DNA from: Maricaulis sp.
GTDB taxonomy: Bacteria > Pseudomonadota > Alphaproteobacteria > Caulobacterales > Maricaulaceae
NCBI RefSeq assembly: GCF_030149425.1
Contig: NZ_JASBRQ010000088.1
Coordinates: forward strand, 62,001 to 126,000
Direction: 5' to 3'
Length of the DNA: 64,000 nucleotides
Part shown: positions 6,704 to 14,629 of the stretch, one piece after another
Layout: the number at the start of each line of letters is the position of its first letter
How positions within the stretch are numbered: the first letter of the stretch is position 1
Made by a program: the position numbers and the translations under genes
Notes under the pieces: model-generated
The model's database searches: none
What the model was told of the DNA's origin: nothing
What the model saw: only the letters and a program-made list of their open reading frames with translations

Positions 6704-8881
6704 ATGGCAGGGTGGGCAGTGGCGCAAATCGAAAAGCTCAAGCAGCCAGGACGGGTGGTCGTACTGGCGTTGAATGTTCTAGCAGCAGCTAGCATCCACT
6801 TCTTTATCTTTGGAACAATTGTCCCGACCGGATCTGGTGAAAGTGTGTGGTATCTAGCTGCCATCGCGCACTGGATAATTGTTCTTGTCGCGGCCCCATT
6901 CTTCAATCCGCCAAAAGACGCACTGAGTACCGCAATTACTGTTGCTGTGCTGCTCGGCACGATCGACCTTTCACCCACTGGGCAGTTTCAACTCACTCTG
7001 GAAGTAGCCCGATACTCCTTCCTGACTTACGCACTAATCGTAGCCGCGGGAGCCCTGACAGCGATCTTCTTCCTTAAGTCGGGGAAGTGGGTCGGCGAAG
7101 TTGCCTACCGCCTGACGGGGGCGCTAGGTAGAAGCGACATTCTATTCACGCCGGCGGTGGTAATTAGCGCTGTTGGTTTCTACCAAAGCGACCTCGTCGC
7201 GACAGTGGTCATCCTCGCTTTCTGGACAGCTTTCATCCTCGTTGAGCCATTCGATCTGATCGGCCGAGTGTTCAACTATGTTCGCAGTCGAAGTGAGTTG
7301 GATAAGGCGCGCGAGTTTTCGGGGGTTGTGCTTCGAATTGACGACCCTGGGATTGTTCGTGTCCGGCTAGAGGGCAAGCGCTCACGTTGGAAGTTGACCA
7401 ATGTCCATCTCGCTTACCTTCCAGGTGGGCGACCGAAGTACGTCCTGCCCCTGTTTTCGCAAACCCAGAACGAAGAGGTGCTGGGAACAGGAATAATTTG
7501 CGATACTCCAACCGGCATCGAAGCGACTGACACTGAAAAGGGGTTAGTCTTCCAGCTGCCCGATGGTGACGATCAGCCCAAGTCTGCAGACTTGACCAAG
7601 TCACTTTCTGGCGTGGACCACGAGAGCAGGCTGGTCGGGATCGTGGTTGAGAATTCCACGATCGAAACAATACGCTTCCAGGTTGTTCGTGGTGCGCAGC
7701 TAAGCGAGGGAATGGTCGTTTTTGCTAACGTGAGAGGCGAAATGGTCCATTTTCAGGTGCTTGATGCGAGTACGGCTGAAGAGAGCTTCGAGCAAAATCC
7801 ATTCGGAGCACACATCGTCACAGCTTCTCAGTTAGGGGTCTATGATGACGAGAAGGGGTTTCTGAAATACCCATGGCTTCCGGACATGAACCAACCAATT
7901 TTCTGGCAAGTTGATAAGGTGGCCACACAGCAGCCGGATGTTGAGGGAATCCTATATCTCGGAGAGGTGCCTGACACTGGCTACCGAGTGCCAATCGTTC
8001 AAGACGATCTTCGAGCATATCACTCCGCCATCCTTGGTGTGACCGGGACGGGAAAGACGGAGTTTGTGTTTGATTTGCTGCGAGACGCTGTCAATCGTGG
8101 AAACAAGGTGTTTGTAGTCGACTTTACAGGAGAGTATGTCCAACGCCTTGCCGATCTTAACCCGATTTCGATGGGAGTTTCCGCGGAGACAATCGAAAAA
8201 TTTGAAGGCCTTCTGTTCGACGTGGACACCGGCGAATACAGGGCTTCGGCAGAGAAAAAAGAACTCAAGAAGTTTGTCGACGAAGTTCGACCTGCTGTGA
8301 ACGCGGAAGTTTCGGAATTTCTTGAAAGCGAAGATGCAGATAAGAAGATTGCTATTTTTGAGCTGCCTGAAATCAGCAACACTAAAGCAACAATTCAAGC
8401 TACTGAAATGTATATCTCGACGATTATGAATTGGGCGCGTTCCAATAGATGCGCGCGTGAAATTCTAATTGTCCTTGAAGAGGCTCACACTATCATTCCC
8501 GAACAAACATTTGCTGCGGATAAGGATACTCAATGGGTTGTTGGTAAAATTGGACAGATTGCTCTGCAAGGTCGAAAGTACGGAGTAGGTCTCATGCTTG
8601 TCTCACAGAGAACGGCATTGGTTAGTAAAACGATTTTATCGCAATGTAATACTCATTTTGTTCACAGCCTCGTCGATCAAACCAGCCTGTCTTATCTCGA
8701 AAATGTACTTGGAAAACAGCATATAAAAGCAATACCAAACTTGCGCTTTTTGGAATTCATTGCGCATGGAAAAGCGATCAAGAGCGAACGTCCACTAATA
8801 GCCAGGAGGGTCGAGGATCCTGCTAAACGTGAAGCCAGCGCCGCACTAAACAAGCCGCTTAAGCAAGAGGAAGCCGATTAG
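6704..8881 (+). CDS. HerA/FtsK-like ATPase with N-terminal membrane domain
   Basis: This 725-residue protein has about four to five hydrophobic segments in the first 190 residues, a beta-rich middle region like the HAS barrel of HerA (IVRVRLEGKR, VGIVVENSTIETIRF), and a C-terminal RecA-like ATPase. Walker A is GVTGTGKT (about 445-452) and Walker B is ILIVLEEAHTI (about 587). HerA-like ATPases move DNA and are frequent partners in phage-defence systems, usually beside a nuclease or Sir2 partner, which is not evident here. The start is uncertain: ATG 6704 is the first in frame after a stop, and GTG 6719 is an alternative. It lies 166 bp after the putative effector on the same strand. It may belong to the CBASS island or be a separate defence gene. 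Confidence 0.8.
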   Translation: MAGWAVAQIEKLKQPGRVVVLALNVLAAASIHFFIFGTIVPTGSGESVWYLAAIAHWIIVLVAAPFFNPPKDALSTAITVAVLLGTIDLSPTGQFQLTLEVARYSFLTYALIVAAGALTAIFFLKSGKWVGEVAYRLTGALGRSDILFTPAVVISAVGFYQSDLVATVVILAFWTAFILVEPFDLIGRVFNYVRSRSELDKAREFSGVVLRIDDPGIVRVRLEGKRSRWKLTNVHLAYLPGGRPKYVLPLFSQTQNEEVLGTGIICDTPTGIEATDTEKGLVFQLPDGDDQPKSADLTKSLSGVDHESRLVGIVVENSTIETIRFQVVRGAQLSEGMVVFANVRGEMVHFQVLDASTAEESFEQNPFGAHIVTASQLGVYDDEKGFLKYPWLPDMNQPIFWQVDKVATQQPDVEGILYLGEVPDTGYRVPIVQDDLRAYHSAILGVTGTGKTEFVFDLLRDAVNRGNKVFVVDFTGEYVQRLADLNPISMGVSAETIEKFEGLLFDVDTGEYRASAEKKELKKFVDEVRPAVNAEVSEFLESEDADKKIAIFELPEISNTKATIQATEMYISTIMNWARSNRCAREILIVLEEAHTIIPEQTFAADKDTQWVVGKIGQIALQGRKYGVGLMLVSQRTALVSKTILSQCNTHFVHSLVDQTSLSYLENVLGKQHIKAIPNLRFLEFIAHGKAIKSERPLIARRVEDPAKREASAALNKPLKQEEAD

Positions 8882-8928
8882 TGTCGCCGAACGTGAAAGT
8901 TAGCACGTAAGCAGAGAATTCGATCAGG

Positions 8929-10452
8929 TTAGTGTCGCTTCATTTCCGTGGTTTTGGCATGGTCATGTGCACCCTGTGCAAACCACCACGTCAAAGTTCG
9001 AATAATGGCACTCATCGGGCAGCCAGTCGGGATGGAAGTGCGTTTTGCGAGCAGTTCGTAGGCAAAATGCAGCTCAACAGAGAGCTTTTTTCCATCCACC
9101 CAAAAGTTCGCGCACGTCTCATTTAGCAATTCCAGAGATTCTGGCGCATTTGCTGAGAAATGGCTCAACCGCGGGCTTTGAGCGAGTTCGCACATTTTGC
9201 GAACTCGATCACGATTTTCACCCCGTGTGGCCCCAATATTCGAACTTTCGTGTTCGGCCTCCGCGATCTGCATCAGCAGGTTTTCCTGTCGGCTTCGATA
9301 CACCTCGTCTGAAATCGTGCCATCGATAAGGAGGTCTGTTAGCCGCTCCAGGCGCTGTTTCAATTGCTGTATTCGCAAGCTGATCTTCTTTCGATTTTCA
9401 GTTTCCTGAGCCCGAAAATCGTTCTTGAGATCCTGATGAGCGGCGATGAGCGCTTTCGCCTCGGCCTTCGAAATCTGGATGGTGGATAGGACGGCCTGGA
9501 TCTGTCCGTCCACCATGTCTTCTCGAATGCAGCACCCACTGCAGCCGCGGGTCCGACATCGATAATAGACCCGACCCTTTTGGAGTTCTCCGATCAGATA
9601 GCCTTCGCACCTCTTGCATCGCAGCCGGCGCTTGTAGCAGAAGCGGTGTCGTCTGAGCTTCTCACCGGATTTACCCTGCAAGATCGATTGAACGCGCTTG
9701 AATTGGTGGGGCGAGATCAGTGGTTCATGTATTCCCTTGAACGCCTCACCTGTTTTCTGAACCCGCATGATCCCGGCGTAGAATGGGTTGTTTAGCATCC
9801 GGCCGATCATGCTTACGGAGAGAGGTTTGCCCGATGCGCTTCGAAGACCCATCGCTGTGATCTTCTCCCGCAATGTCGTGATGGAATACTGTCCGGTCGC
9901 GTAGAGGTCGAAAGCCTCTCGAACCAACGGGCCTCTCAATGGATCGACCGCCTTGGGCTTGCCGCCGCCTTGGTTGAGATATCCGACCGGGGCCGGGAGA
10001 GGATACAGTCCCTGTTTTAGCCGGCCATAGAATCCTTTTTTGGTCTCCTCGCGTAGATTGCGAATGGTGTCCGCAGCGAACGCAACGAGGATGTCAGCGG
10101 TCAGCCGTCCGCTTCGGGAAGAAAAGTCGATATCTTCGTTCGCAAAGTAGAGCTTGACACCAAGCTCCGTGAGTTCACCTAAATCTGCCCAATCGCGGAA
10201 ATTTCTCGTGCCGCGATCGACGCGGTGCAGGATCACCCCCTCAGCCTTTTTGCGGCGTAGCTGTTTGAGCATTTGCCCGAAAACAGGCCGTCCCTGCTTG
10301 GCGGCGGTTTGCCGCTCTTCAAACCACTCGGTTACGGTGAGCTGCCTGCGGTCAGCGTACTGTTGGATTGCGCTGCGTTGCTCTTGGAGCGATACGCCCT
10401 TGTGGCCTTGCTTGACCGTTGAGACGCGAATGTAAGCGTAATAATTTCCCAT
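8929..10452 (-). CDS. Large serine recombinase 2
   Basis: This 507-residue recombinase has a resolvase domain with the catalytic serine in Y-I-R-V-S-T (Ser11) and the DRGTR motif, a recombinase domain, a zinc ribbon at about 277-307 (CKRCEGYL...CRTRGCSGC), and a coiled coil (about 330-415). It differs clearly from recombinase 1. It points left, like recombinase 1. A divergent copy of the 33-bp palindrome (8958-8990) lies inside its last 20 codons. Attachment sites of serine integrases often lie next to the integrase gene, so this copy may be its recombination site. It may have brought the CBASS/HerA island or the modules to its right. A small gene (10472-10687) precedes it with a 19-bp gap. 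Confidence 0.92.
   Translation of the reverse strand: MGNYYAYIRVSTVKQGHKGVSLQEQRSAIQQYADRRQLTVTEWFEERQTAAKQGRPVFGQMLKQLRRKKAEGVILHRVDRGTRNFRDWADLGELTELGVKLYFANEDIDFSSRSGRLTADILVAFAADTIRNLREETKKGFYGRLKQGLYPLPAPVGYLNQGGGKPKAVDPLRGPLVREAFDLYATGQYSITTLREKITAMGLRSASGKPLSVSMIGRMLNNPFYAGIMRVQKTGEAFKGIHEPLISPHQFKRVQSILQGKSGEKLRRHRFCYKRRLRCKRCEGYLIGELQKGRVYYRCRTRGCSGCCIREDMVDGQIQAVLSTIQISKAEAKALIAAHQDLKNDFRAQETENRKKISLRIQQLKQRLERLTDLLIDGTISDEVYRSRQENLLMQIAEAEHESSNIGATRGENRDRVRKMCELAQSPRLSHFSANAPESLELLNETCANFWVDGKKLSVELHFAYELLAKRTSIPTGCPMSAIIRTLTWWFAQGAHDHAKTTEMKRH
8958..8990 (-). repeat. 33-bp hyphenated palindrome, copy E (inside recombinase 2 gene)
   Basis: Read on the minus strand: left arm CGTGGTGGTTTGC, spacer ACAGGGT, right arm GCACATGACCATG. 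The left arm differs from that of copy D at two positions and the right arm from copy C at two. It encodes the segment TWWFAQGAHDHA of recombinase 2, so it is not a promoter-proximal site. Confidence 0.7.
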
Positions 10453-10471
10453 AAATCAATTAGTTATAGAT

Positions 10472-10687
10472 TCATAGGATAGAATCTTGATCGCAAAGAG
10501 TCGAATCTCGTTGGGTGGTCTTCCTCGCGTGCTCCTCAAATTCGGTCCGCAGCACAATCCTTTCGACAAGCGCGATGAAACGTAAGAGCCGGTCCTCCTC
10601 GACCTGGATTTGCTCCTCAGTGAAGTCCACCGGGAGGAGTTTCCGGAGAAACTCAATTCGAGGACGTTTGTGAGGTGTATCGGACAT
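10472..10687 (-). CDS. Small protein upstream of recombinase 2
   Basis: A 71-residue acidic-basic, largely helical protein (IEFLRKLLPVDFTEEQIQVEEDRLLRFIALVERIVLRTEF). Its ATG at 10687 has GAGAGG 5 nt upstream, a good ribosome site. It is followed by recombinase 2 on the same strand, 19 bp away, so both are probably one transcript. The family is not recognised. Its size and position would suit a recombination directionality factor or other accessory factor, but no HTH signature is visible, so this remains a guess. Confidence 0.55.
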   Translation of the reverse strand: MSDTPHKRPRIEFLRKLLPVDFTEEQIQVEEDRLLRFIALVERIVLRTEFEEHARKTTQRDSTLCDQDSIL

Positions 10688-10728
10688 AAGACCTCTCAGG
10701 ATACGCCTCGGGGGAGCGATGCAGTAGG

Positions 10729-10761
10729 CGTGGGCATTTGCACCATCCGCACATCCCCACG
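10729..10761 (+). repeat. 33-bp hyphenated palindrome, copy B
   Basis: Left arm CGTGGGCATTTGC, spacer ACCATCC, right arm GCACATCCCCACG, followed by TCTGG. It lies between the divergent starts of the small gene (10687) and the P-loop ATPase gene (10802), in the region that should hold both promoters. Confidence 0.85.
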
Positions 10762-10801
10762 TCTGGTTTGAGGCGGGGTGCTCAAGCTAGCCTTGAGGCA
10801 T

Positions 10802-12214
10802 ATGCCAGATCACAAACCGGACGCTCCGAAACAGCCGGAGCGCACACAAAGCAAACCCAACAGAACCACTATCCAGATCGTCTCGGGCATCGGTCCCAAT
10901 CGCGAGTTGATCGAGACGATCTTCGACGCGAACAAGGAGCGAGCGCGGCTCGCAATCTGGAAAAATCAAAAGGCCGCAATCGTTGATACGTATGCGCCGG
11001 ATGAGGTCACCCGCTATGTCCCGCTTTCAAGCGCGGGAGCACTCGTCGAGCATGGAGTGGTACGTTTCCCAGATGAGCCCATGCGCTATGGGGAAACGTC
11101 GGACCTGCTCAGCGCCATCCGGTCTTACATCCACAAATATGTCGATGTTTCAGAAGCCTTCGAACGCCTGGCCGCCAACTATGTCCTTCTGACCTGGGTC
11201 TATGACCGCTTCAACGAGCTTCCATACCTCCGCAGACGCGGAGACTACGGGACCGGCAAAACCCGCTTCCTCACAGTGGTGGGATCGATCTGCTACAAGC
11301 CAATATTCGCCGGAGGAGCATCGACCACCTCGCCGATTTTCCACCTGCTCAACCGCATCGGCGGCACGCTGGTGATCGACGAGGCGGACTTTCGTTTCTC
11401 CGATGAAAGCGCGCTCATCGCGAAGATCCTCAACGCCGGCAATGTGAAGGGCTACCCGGTGCTTCGCAGCGAGAGCATCAATGGCAAGGACTTTCGGCCG
11501 CGCGCCTTCAAAGTGTTCGGGCCGAAGATTGTCGGCATGCGGGGGCGCTATGATGATCCGGCGCTTGAAAGCCGATTCCTCACTGAGACCTCATCCAATC
11601 CATCCGACCGAAAAGACGTGCCGATCAATCTGCCGAGTGATCAGGCGGCAGAGGCCGCCGTGCTGCGCTCGAAACTGCTGCAATATCGGTTCGATAATTT
11701 CGAGCGTTTCGGAGAGCCCAAGCCATTAGGACCGGAAGCGCCCAACATCGAGCCGCGCATGCGCCAAATCCTGAGCCCGCTCCTATCCATTGCGGAGGAT
11801 GAAACAGACCGCTTGGCGATCCTCGCTCATGCCTCGGTTGCCCAAGAGCGGCTGCGCGAAGCGCGGGGGCAGACGCTTGAAGCCGAGGTGCTCACCGTCA
11901 TCCGCAAGCTCATGCTGGGCGAAGACGGCGCCGGTGTGAGCATGCAGGAAATCGCGAAGGTGCACGGCCGCGCGTATCTCGACAGTGTGAGCAAGCCTCT
12001 GGCCGCGCGTGCGGTGGGGCATATCGTCCGCACGAAGCTCAATTTGAAGACCACCAAGAGCCATGGCGTCTTCATCATCCACAAAGCGGAAATCCCGGCG
12101 CTCAAGACGCTCTATGAACGCTACGACATTACCGAAGAGGATGTCGCACATTTATGCGAGCAGCTCGGAGAAACGCTTCGCGTAGAGGTGGGGGATGTTG
12201 AGGGACGTTCCTGA
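10802..12214 (+). CDS. P-loop ATPase, replication/helicase-like, element-encoded
   Basis: From ATG 10802 (TGAGG upstream) the product is 470 residues; an upstream in-frame start at 10778 would overlap the promoter zone near palindrome B. Walker A is GDYGTGKT (about residue 148) and Walker B is LVIDEADF (about 190). A C-terminal region with winged-helix character follows (AKVHGRAYLDSVSKPLAARAVGHIV). The arrangement resembles primase-helicase or DNA-dependent ATPases of plasmids and mobile elements, but no primase motif is present. It could serve replication or maintenance of the excised circle. The gene sits between palindromes B and C. Confidence 0.65.
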   Translation: MPDHKPDAPKQPERTQSKPNRTTIQIVSGIGPNRELIETIFDANKERARLAIWKNQKAAIVDTYAPDEVTRYVPLSSAGALVEHGVVRFPDEPMRYGETSDLLSAIRSYIHKYVDVSEAFERLAANYVLLTWVYDRFNELPYLRRRGDYGTGKTRFLTVVGSICYKPIFAGGASTTSPIFHLLNRIGGTLVIDEADFRFSDESALIAKILNAGNVKGYPVLRSESINGKDFRPRAFKVFGPKIVGMRGRYDDPALESRFLTETSSNPSDRKDVPINLPSDQAAEAAVLRSKLLQYRFDNFERFGEPKPLGPEAPNIEPRMRQILSPLLSIAEDETDRLAILAHASVAQERLREARGQTLEAEVLTVIRKLMLGEDGAGVSMQEIAKVHGRAYLDSVSKPLAARAVGHIVRTKLNLKTTKSHGVFIIHKAEIPALKTLYERYDITEEDVAHLCEQLGETLRVEVGDVEGRS

Positions 12215-12299
12215 GATAGGGGCGCCATACAACCCTATAAACCAAGCATAGCGCTGTTTTGGAGTATGGGTGCCGTACAACGTCCCCCGACGTCCTCAA

Positions 12300-12332
12300 T
12301 GTCCTCATGTGCACAGCGTGCACATGCCCACG
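12300..12332 (+). repeat. 33-bp hyphenated palindrome, copy C
   Basis: Left arm TGTCCTCATGTGC (outer half degenerate), spacer ACAGCGT, right arm GCACATGCCCACG, followed by TCTAC as in copy D. It lies between the P-loop ATPase gene and the DUF3768 gene. Confidence 0.8.
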
Positions 12333-12488
12333 TCTACTCCTCAAAGCGCTGCCTTGAGACAATGGCAAGGCGCAGGAGTTTGCCTGCCTGCGTGATCTGC
12401 CCGGATGGGCTCAGTCGGATGCACCGGTCTTTCGGTGTCGTCCGCCGGCACCGATTGGCGGTGCCGGCGACGCGATACGGAGAGAACT

Positions 12489-12830
12489 ATGGAAACCACA
12501 GCAGAGTGCAGAACCTGCACGATCCGCGAGCTCAATGATGCGCTGCGGACGAAGGGAGAAGGCGGCCGCCTCATGATGACACGAGGCGTCTACAAAAGAG
12601 GCGATGCTTTCATTCTGGCAGCTTTCGCAGCCGTTCGGGACTTCGACGACTTCACCCAGGAGAATGATCCCTATGGGGATCATGATTTTGGGCGGGTGGT
12701 GATCAAGGGTGAGCCGCTTCTCTGGAAGATCGACTACTATGATGAGAACCTGGAATTCGGCTCGGACGATCCGTCCGATCCGGAGAAAACCACCCGCGTG
12801 CTTACCCTCATGTTCGCAGATGAATACTAG
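12489..12830 (+). CDS. DUF3768-domain protein
   Basis: A 113-residue protein whose start at ATG 12489 is fixed by GGAGAG 6 nt upstream. It has the features I associate with DUF3768: an N-terminal IRELNDALR segment, GGRLMMTRGV, a D-x-NDPYG-x-HDFG box, WKIDYYD, and a C-terminal TTRVLTLMFADEY. The function is unknown. The family is common on alphaproteobacterial plasmids and integrative elements. It forms a single-gene unit between palindrome C and a clear terminator followed by palindrome D. Confidence 0.85.
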   Translation: METTAECRTCTIRELNDALRTKGEGGRLMMTRGVYKRGDAFILAAFAAVRDFDDFTQENDPYGDHDFGRVVIKGEPLLWKIDYYDENLEFGSDDPSDPEKTTRVLTLMFADEY

Positions 12831-12836
12831 CTCTTT

Positions 12837-12865
12837 GGCTCCGCCTGTCGCGGAGCCTTTTCTTA
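12837..12865 (+). terminator. Rho-independent terminator after the DUF3768 gene
   Basis: Stem GGCTCCGC (12837-12844) pairs with GCGGAGCC (12850-12857) around the loop CTGTC, followed by TTTTCTTATT. It begins 7 bp after the DUF3768 stop codon and separates this gene from the TraG-like operon. Confidence 0.9.
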
Positions 12866-12872
12866 TTCAAGG

Positions 12873-12905
12873 CGTGGGCGTTTGCGCGTCTCGCACATCC
12901 CCACG
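12873..12905 (+). repeat. 33-bp hyphenated palindrome, copy D
   Basis: Left arm CGTGGGCGTTTGC, spacer GCGTCTC, right arm GCACATCCCCACG, followed by TCTAC. It lies between the terminator of the DUF3768 gene and the start of the TraG-like gene (12945). A TAGGCT hexamer starts about 25 bp after its right end; copy B has TAGCCT at nearly the same distance, so both may overlap promoters. Confidence 0.85.
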
Positions 12906-12944
12906 TCTACGGGTCGGTCGCGGGGTCCGGTAGGCTTAGCACCT

Positions 12945-14147
12945 ATGCCATTCCAGCATCCCTCCCGTATTCGCTACTTCGCACGCCTTCGGCACCGCGA
13001 TGATAATCGCCTCTTTGGAATTCGGCCGGCTGACCGTGCTTCGCACATATACATCGTCGGAAAGACGGGAACGGGCAAAACCACGCTGCTCGAGACGATG
13101 CTGTCCGGCGATATTCGCGACGGGCTCGGCTGCGCGCTCCTCGACCCCCATGGCGATCTGGCACATCGCCTGTGGACGCGCATGGGCAAACGCCAGAAAC
13201 GGTGTGCCGTCTATATCGACCCGGCCGATCCATCATGCGCAGCCAGCTTTAATCCGCTGGTTCGCGTCAGCGCGCCTCTGCGGCCGCTCGTGGCGGCCGG
13301 GCTCCTCGATGTCTTCAAGATGATGTGGAGCGATGCCTGGGGTTCGCGCATGGAGCATGTGTTGCGCAATGCGCTCCTGGCGCTCCTTGATCAGCCCAAG
13401 GCGACATTGCCGGATATTCTCGCGCTGATCTCGGATGACGCGTTTCGGATAGGCGCGTTACCTTATATCCAAAACGCTCAAGTTCGGCGCTATTGGGAAC
13501 ATGAGTTTCCAAACTACGCCAAGCGCTATCGGGGCGACGCAATCGCGCCGATCCAGTCGAAGGTGGGGGCACTCTTAGCCGACCCGCGTCTCTATCGGTT
13601 TTTCACGGGCGAGAAGAACGCCTTGCGGCTCCGCCCGATCATGGACGAAGGCAAGGTGCTCATCGTCAACCTCTCCAAAGGCCGTCTGGGCGGCGACAGC
13701 TCGGCACTCCTGGGCGGTGTACTCACGACGATGCTGGGCGTTGCCGCGTTTTCCCGCGTGGCGATAGCGGAGGAGAAGCGTCGGCCGTTCTACATCTATG
13801 TCGACGAGTTCCAGACCTTCACGACCCTCGCCTTCGCCGAAATGATGGCGGAGATGCGCAAGACCGGCGTTGCGCTCATCTTGGCGCATCAGTTCTTAAG
13901 CCAGGTGAGCTTGCCGGTCCGCCATTCGGTCTTGGGGAATGCTGGAACGCTCATCGCCTTTCGTGTGGGAGCGGAGGATGCGGCCTATCTGGCCAAGGAA
14001 TTCGAGCCCAATTTTGAGAGGCTCGATCTCATCAATCTCGCCAATTACGACATCTGCCTGCGCCTCATGATCGAGGGGGCTCCAAGCCGCCCCTTCAGCG
14101 CGACGACAATCCTCCCGCAAGCCATTAAACGCCCCTGGACGCGTTAA
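12945..14147 (+). CDS. TraG/VirD4-like DNA-transfer ATPase
   Basis: A 400-residue ATPase (start ATG 12945, just after palindrome D). Walker A is VGKTGTGKTTLL (about 36-47), followed by LLDPHGDLAHRL. Walker B is YIYVDEFQTF (about 283). The C-terminal part has ILAHQFLSQ, typical of TraG/VirD4/TraM-recognition ATPases. Coupling proteins of this class feed DNA to a type IV secretion channel. It lacks N-terminal membrane segments, unlike classical VirD4. It starts an operon with the 14220 gene and the larger ATPase at 14630. Transfer of the element is the likely role, but no relaxase or channel ATPase (VirB4) is visible. Confidence 0.82.
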   Translation: MPFQHPSRIRYFARLRHRDDNRLFGIRPADRASHIYIVGKTGTGKTTLLETMLSGDIRDGLGCALLDPHGDLAHRLWTRMGKRQKRCAVYIDPADPSCAASFNPLVRVSAPLRPLVAAGLLDVFKMMWSDAWGSRMEHVLRNALLALLDQPKATLPDILALISDDAFRIGALPYIQNAQVRRYWEHEFPNYAKRYRGDAIAPIQSKVGALLADPRLYRFFTGEKNALRLRPIMDEGKVLIVNLSKGRLGGDSSALLGGVLTTMLGVAAFSRVAIAEEKRRPFYIYVDEFQTFTTLAFAEMMAEMRKTGVALILAHQFLSQVSLPVRHSVLGNAGTLIAFRVGAEDAAYLAKEFEPNFERLDLINLANYDICLRLMIEGAPSRPFSATTILPQAIKRPWTR

Positions 14148-14219
14148 ACAAGCAAGCGACTCGCTAAGGTTGTTTGTTTCGTGATATTCAATTCCCACAA
14201 GAACGACAGAGAGGATGGC

Positions 14220-14624
14220 ATGCAACTGAAAATCCGCAGGAGCCAGAAGTCAGGGCTTACCGGTACGCCGATTTTTGTCCTCGACGTGATGGCGGAGCTC
14301 AATTCGGAAGAGACCGAGCTGGTCAGCAAGTATCGGCTGAGCAAGCAGCTCGTCTATCAGTCAGACGCCGCGGCTGCGAACCGCGACAATGCGATCAATG
14401 GGCGGCTTTCGGCATTCGGCGGCGTGATGATGGATCGGCTGACCAAGCGATCCTTCTCGCTGGGTGATCTCGTGAACGGCCAACATATCGAGTGCAAGGA
14501 CCTCAACGAGGTGATCGGCACCGAGGTCCAGGTCCATGAGGCGTGCAAGAACATACGCGCTTATTTGGACGTGGCGCGCAGTTTCGATGGCACGGAACAG
14601 ATCCTAGAGGTCGAGCCGGCCTAA
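14220..14624 (+). CDS. Hypothetical protein between two transfer ATPases
   Basis: A 134-residue protein; start ATG 14220 has AGAGAGGA upstream. Only the N-terminal sequence (KIRRSQKSGLTGTPIFVLDVMAEL) is distinctive. There is no membrane segment or signal peptide. It lies 72 bp after one TraG-like gene and 5 bp before the other, so it is co-transcribed and probably works with these ATPases. I do not recognise the family. Confidence 0.75.
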   Translation: MQLKIRRSQKSGLTGTPIFVLDVMAELNSEETELVSKYRLSKQLVYQSDAAAANRDNAINGRLSAFGGVMMDRLTKRSFSLGDLVNGQHIECKDLNEVIGTEVQVHEACKNIRAYLDVARSFDGTEQILEVEPA

Positions 14625-14629
14625 CTTGA

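Noticed and set aside
6534-6773. 79-residue plus-strand frame between the effector and HerA
   Set aside because: No motif and it overlaps the HerA start in another frame; likely chance.
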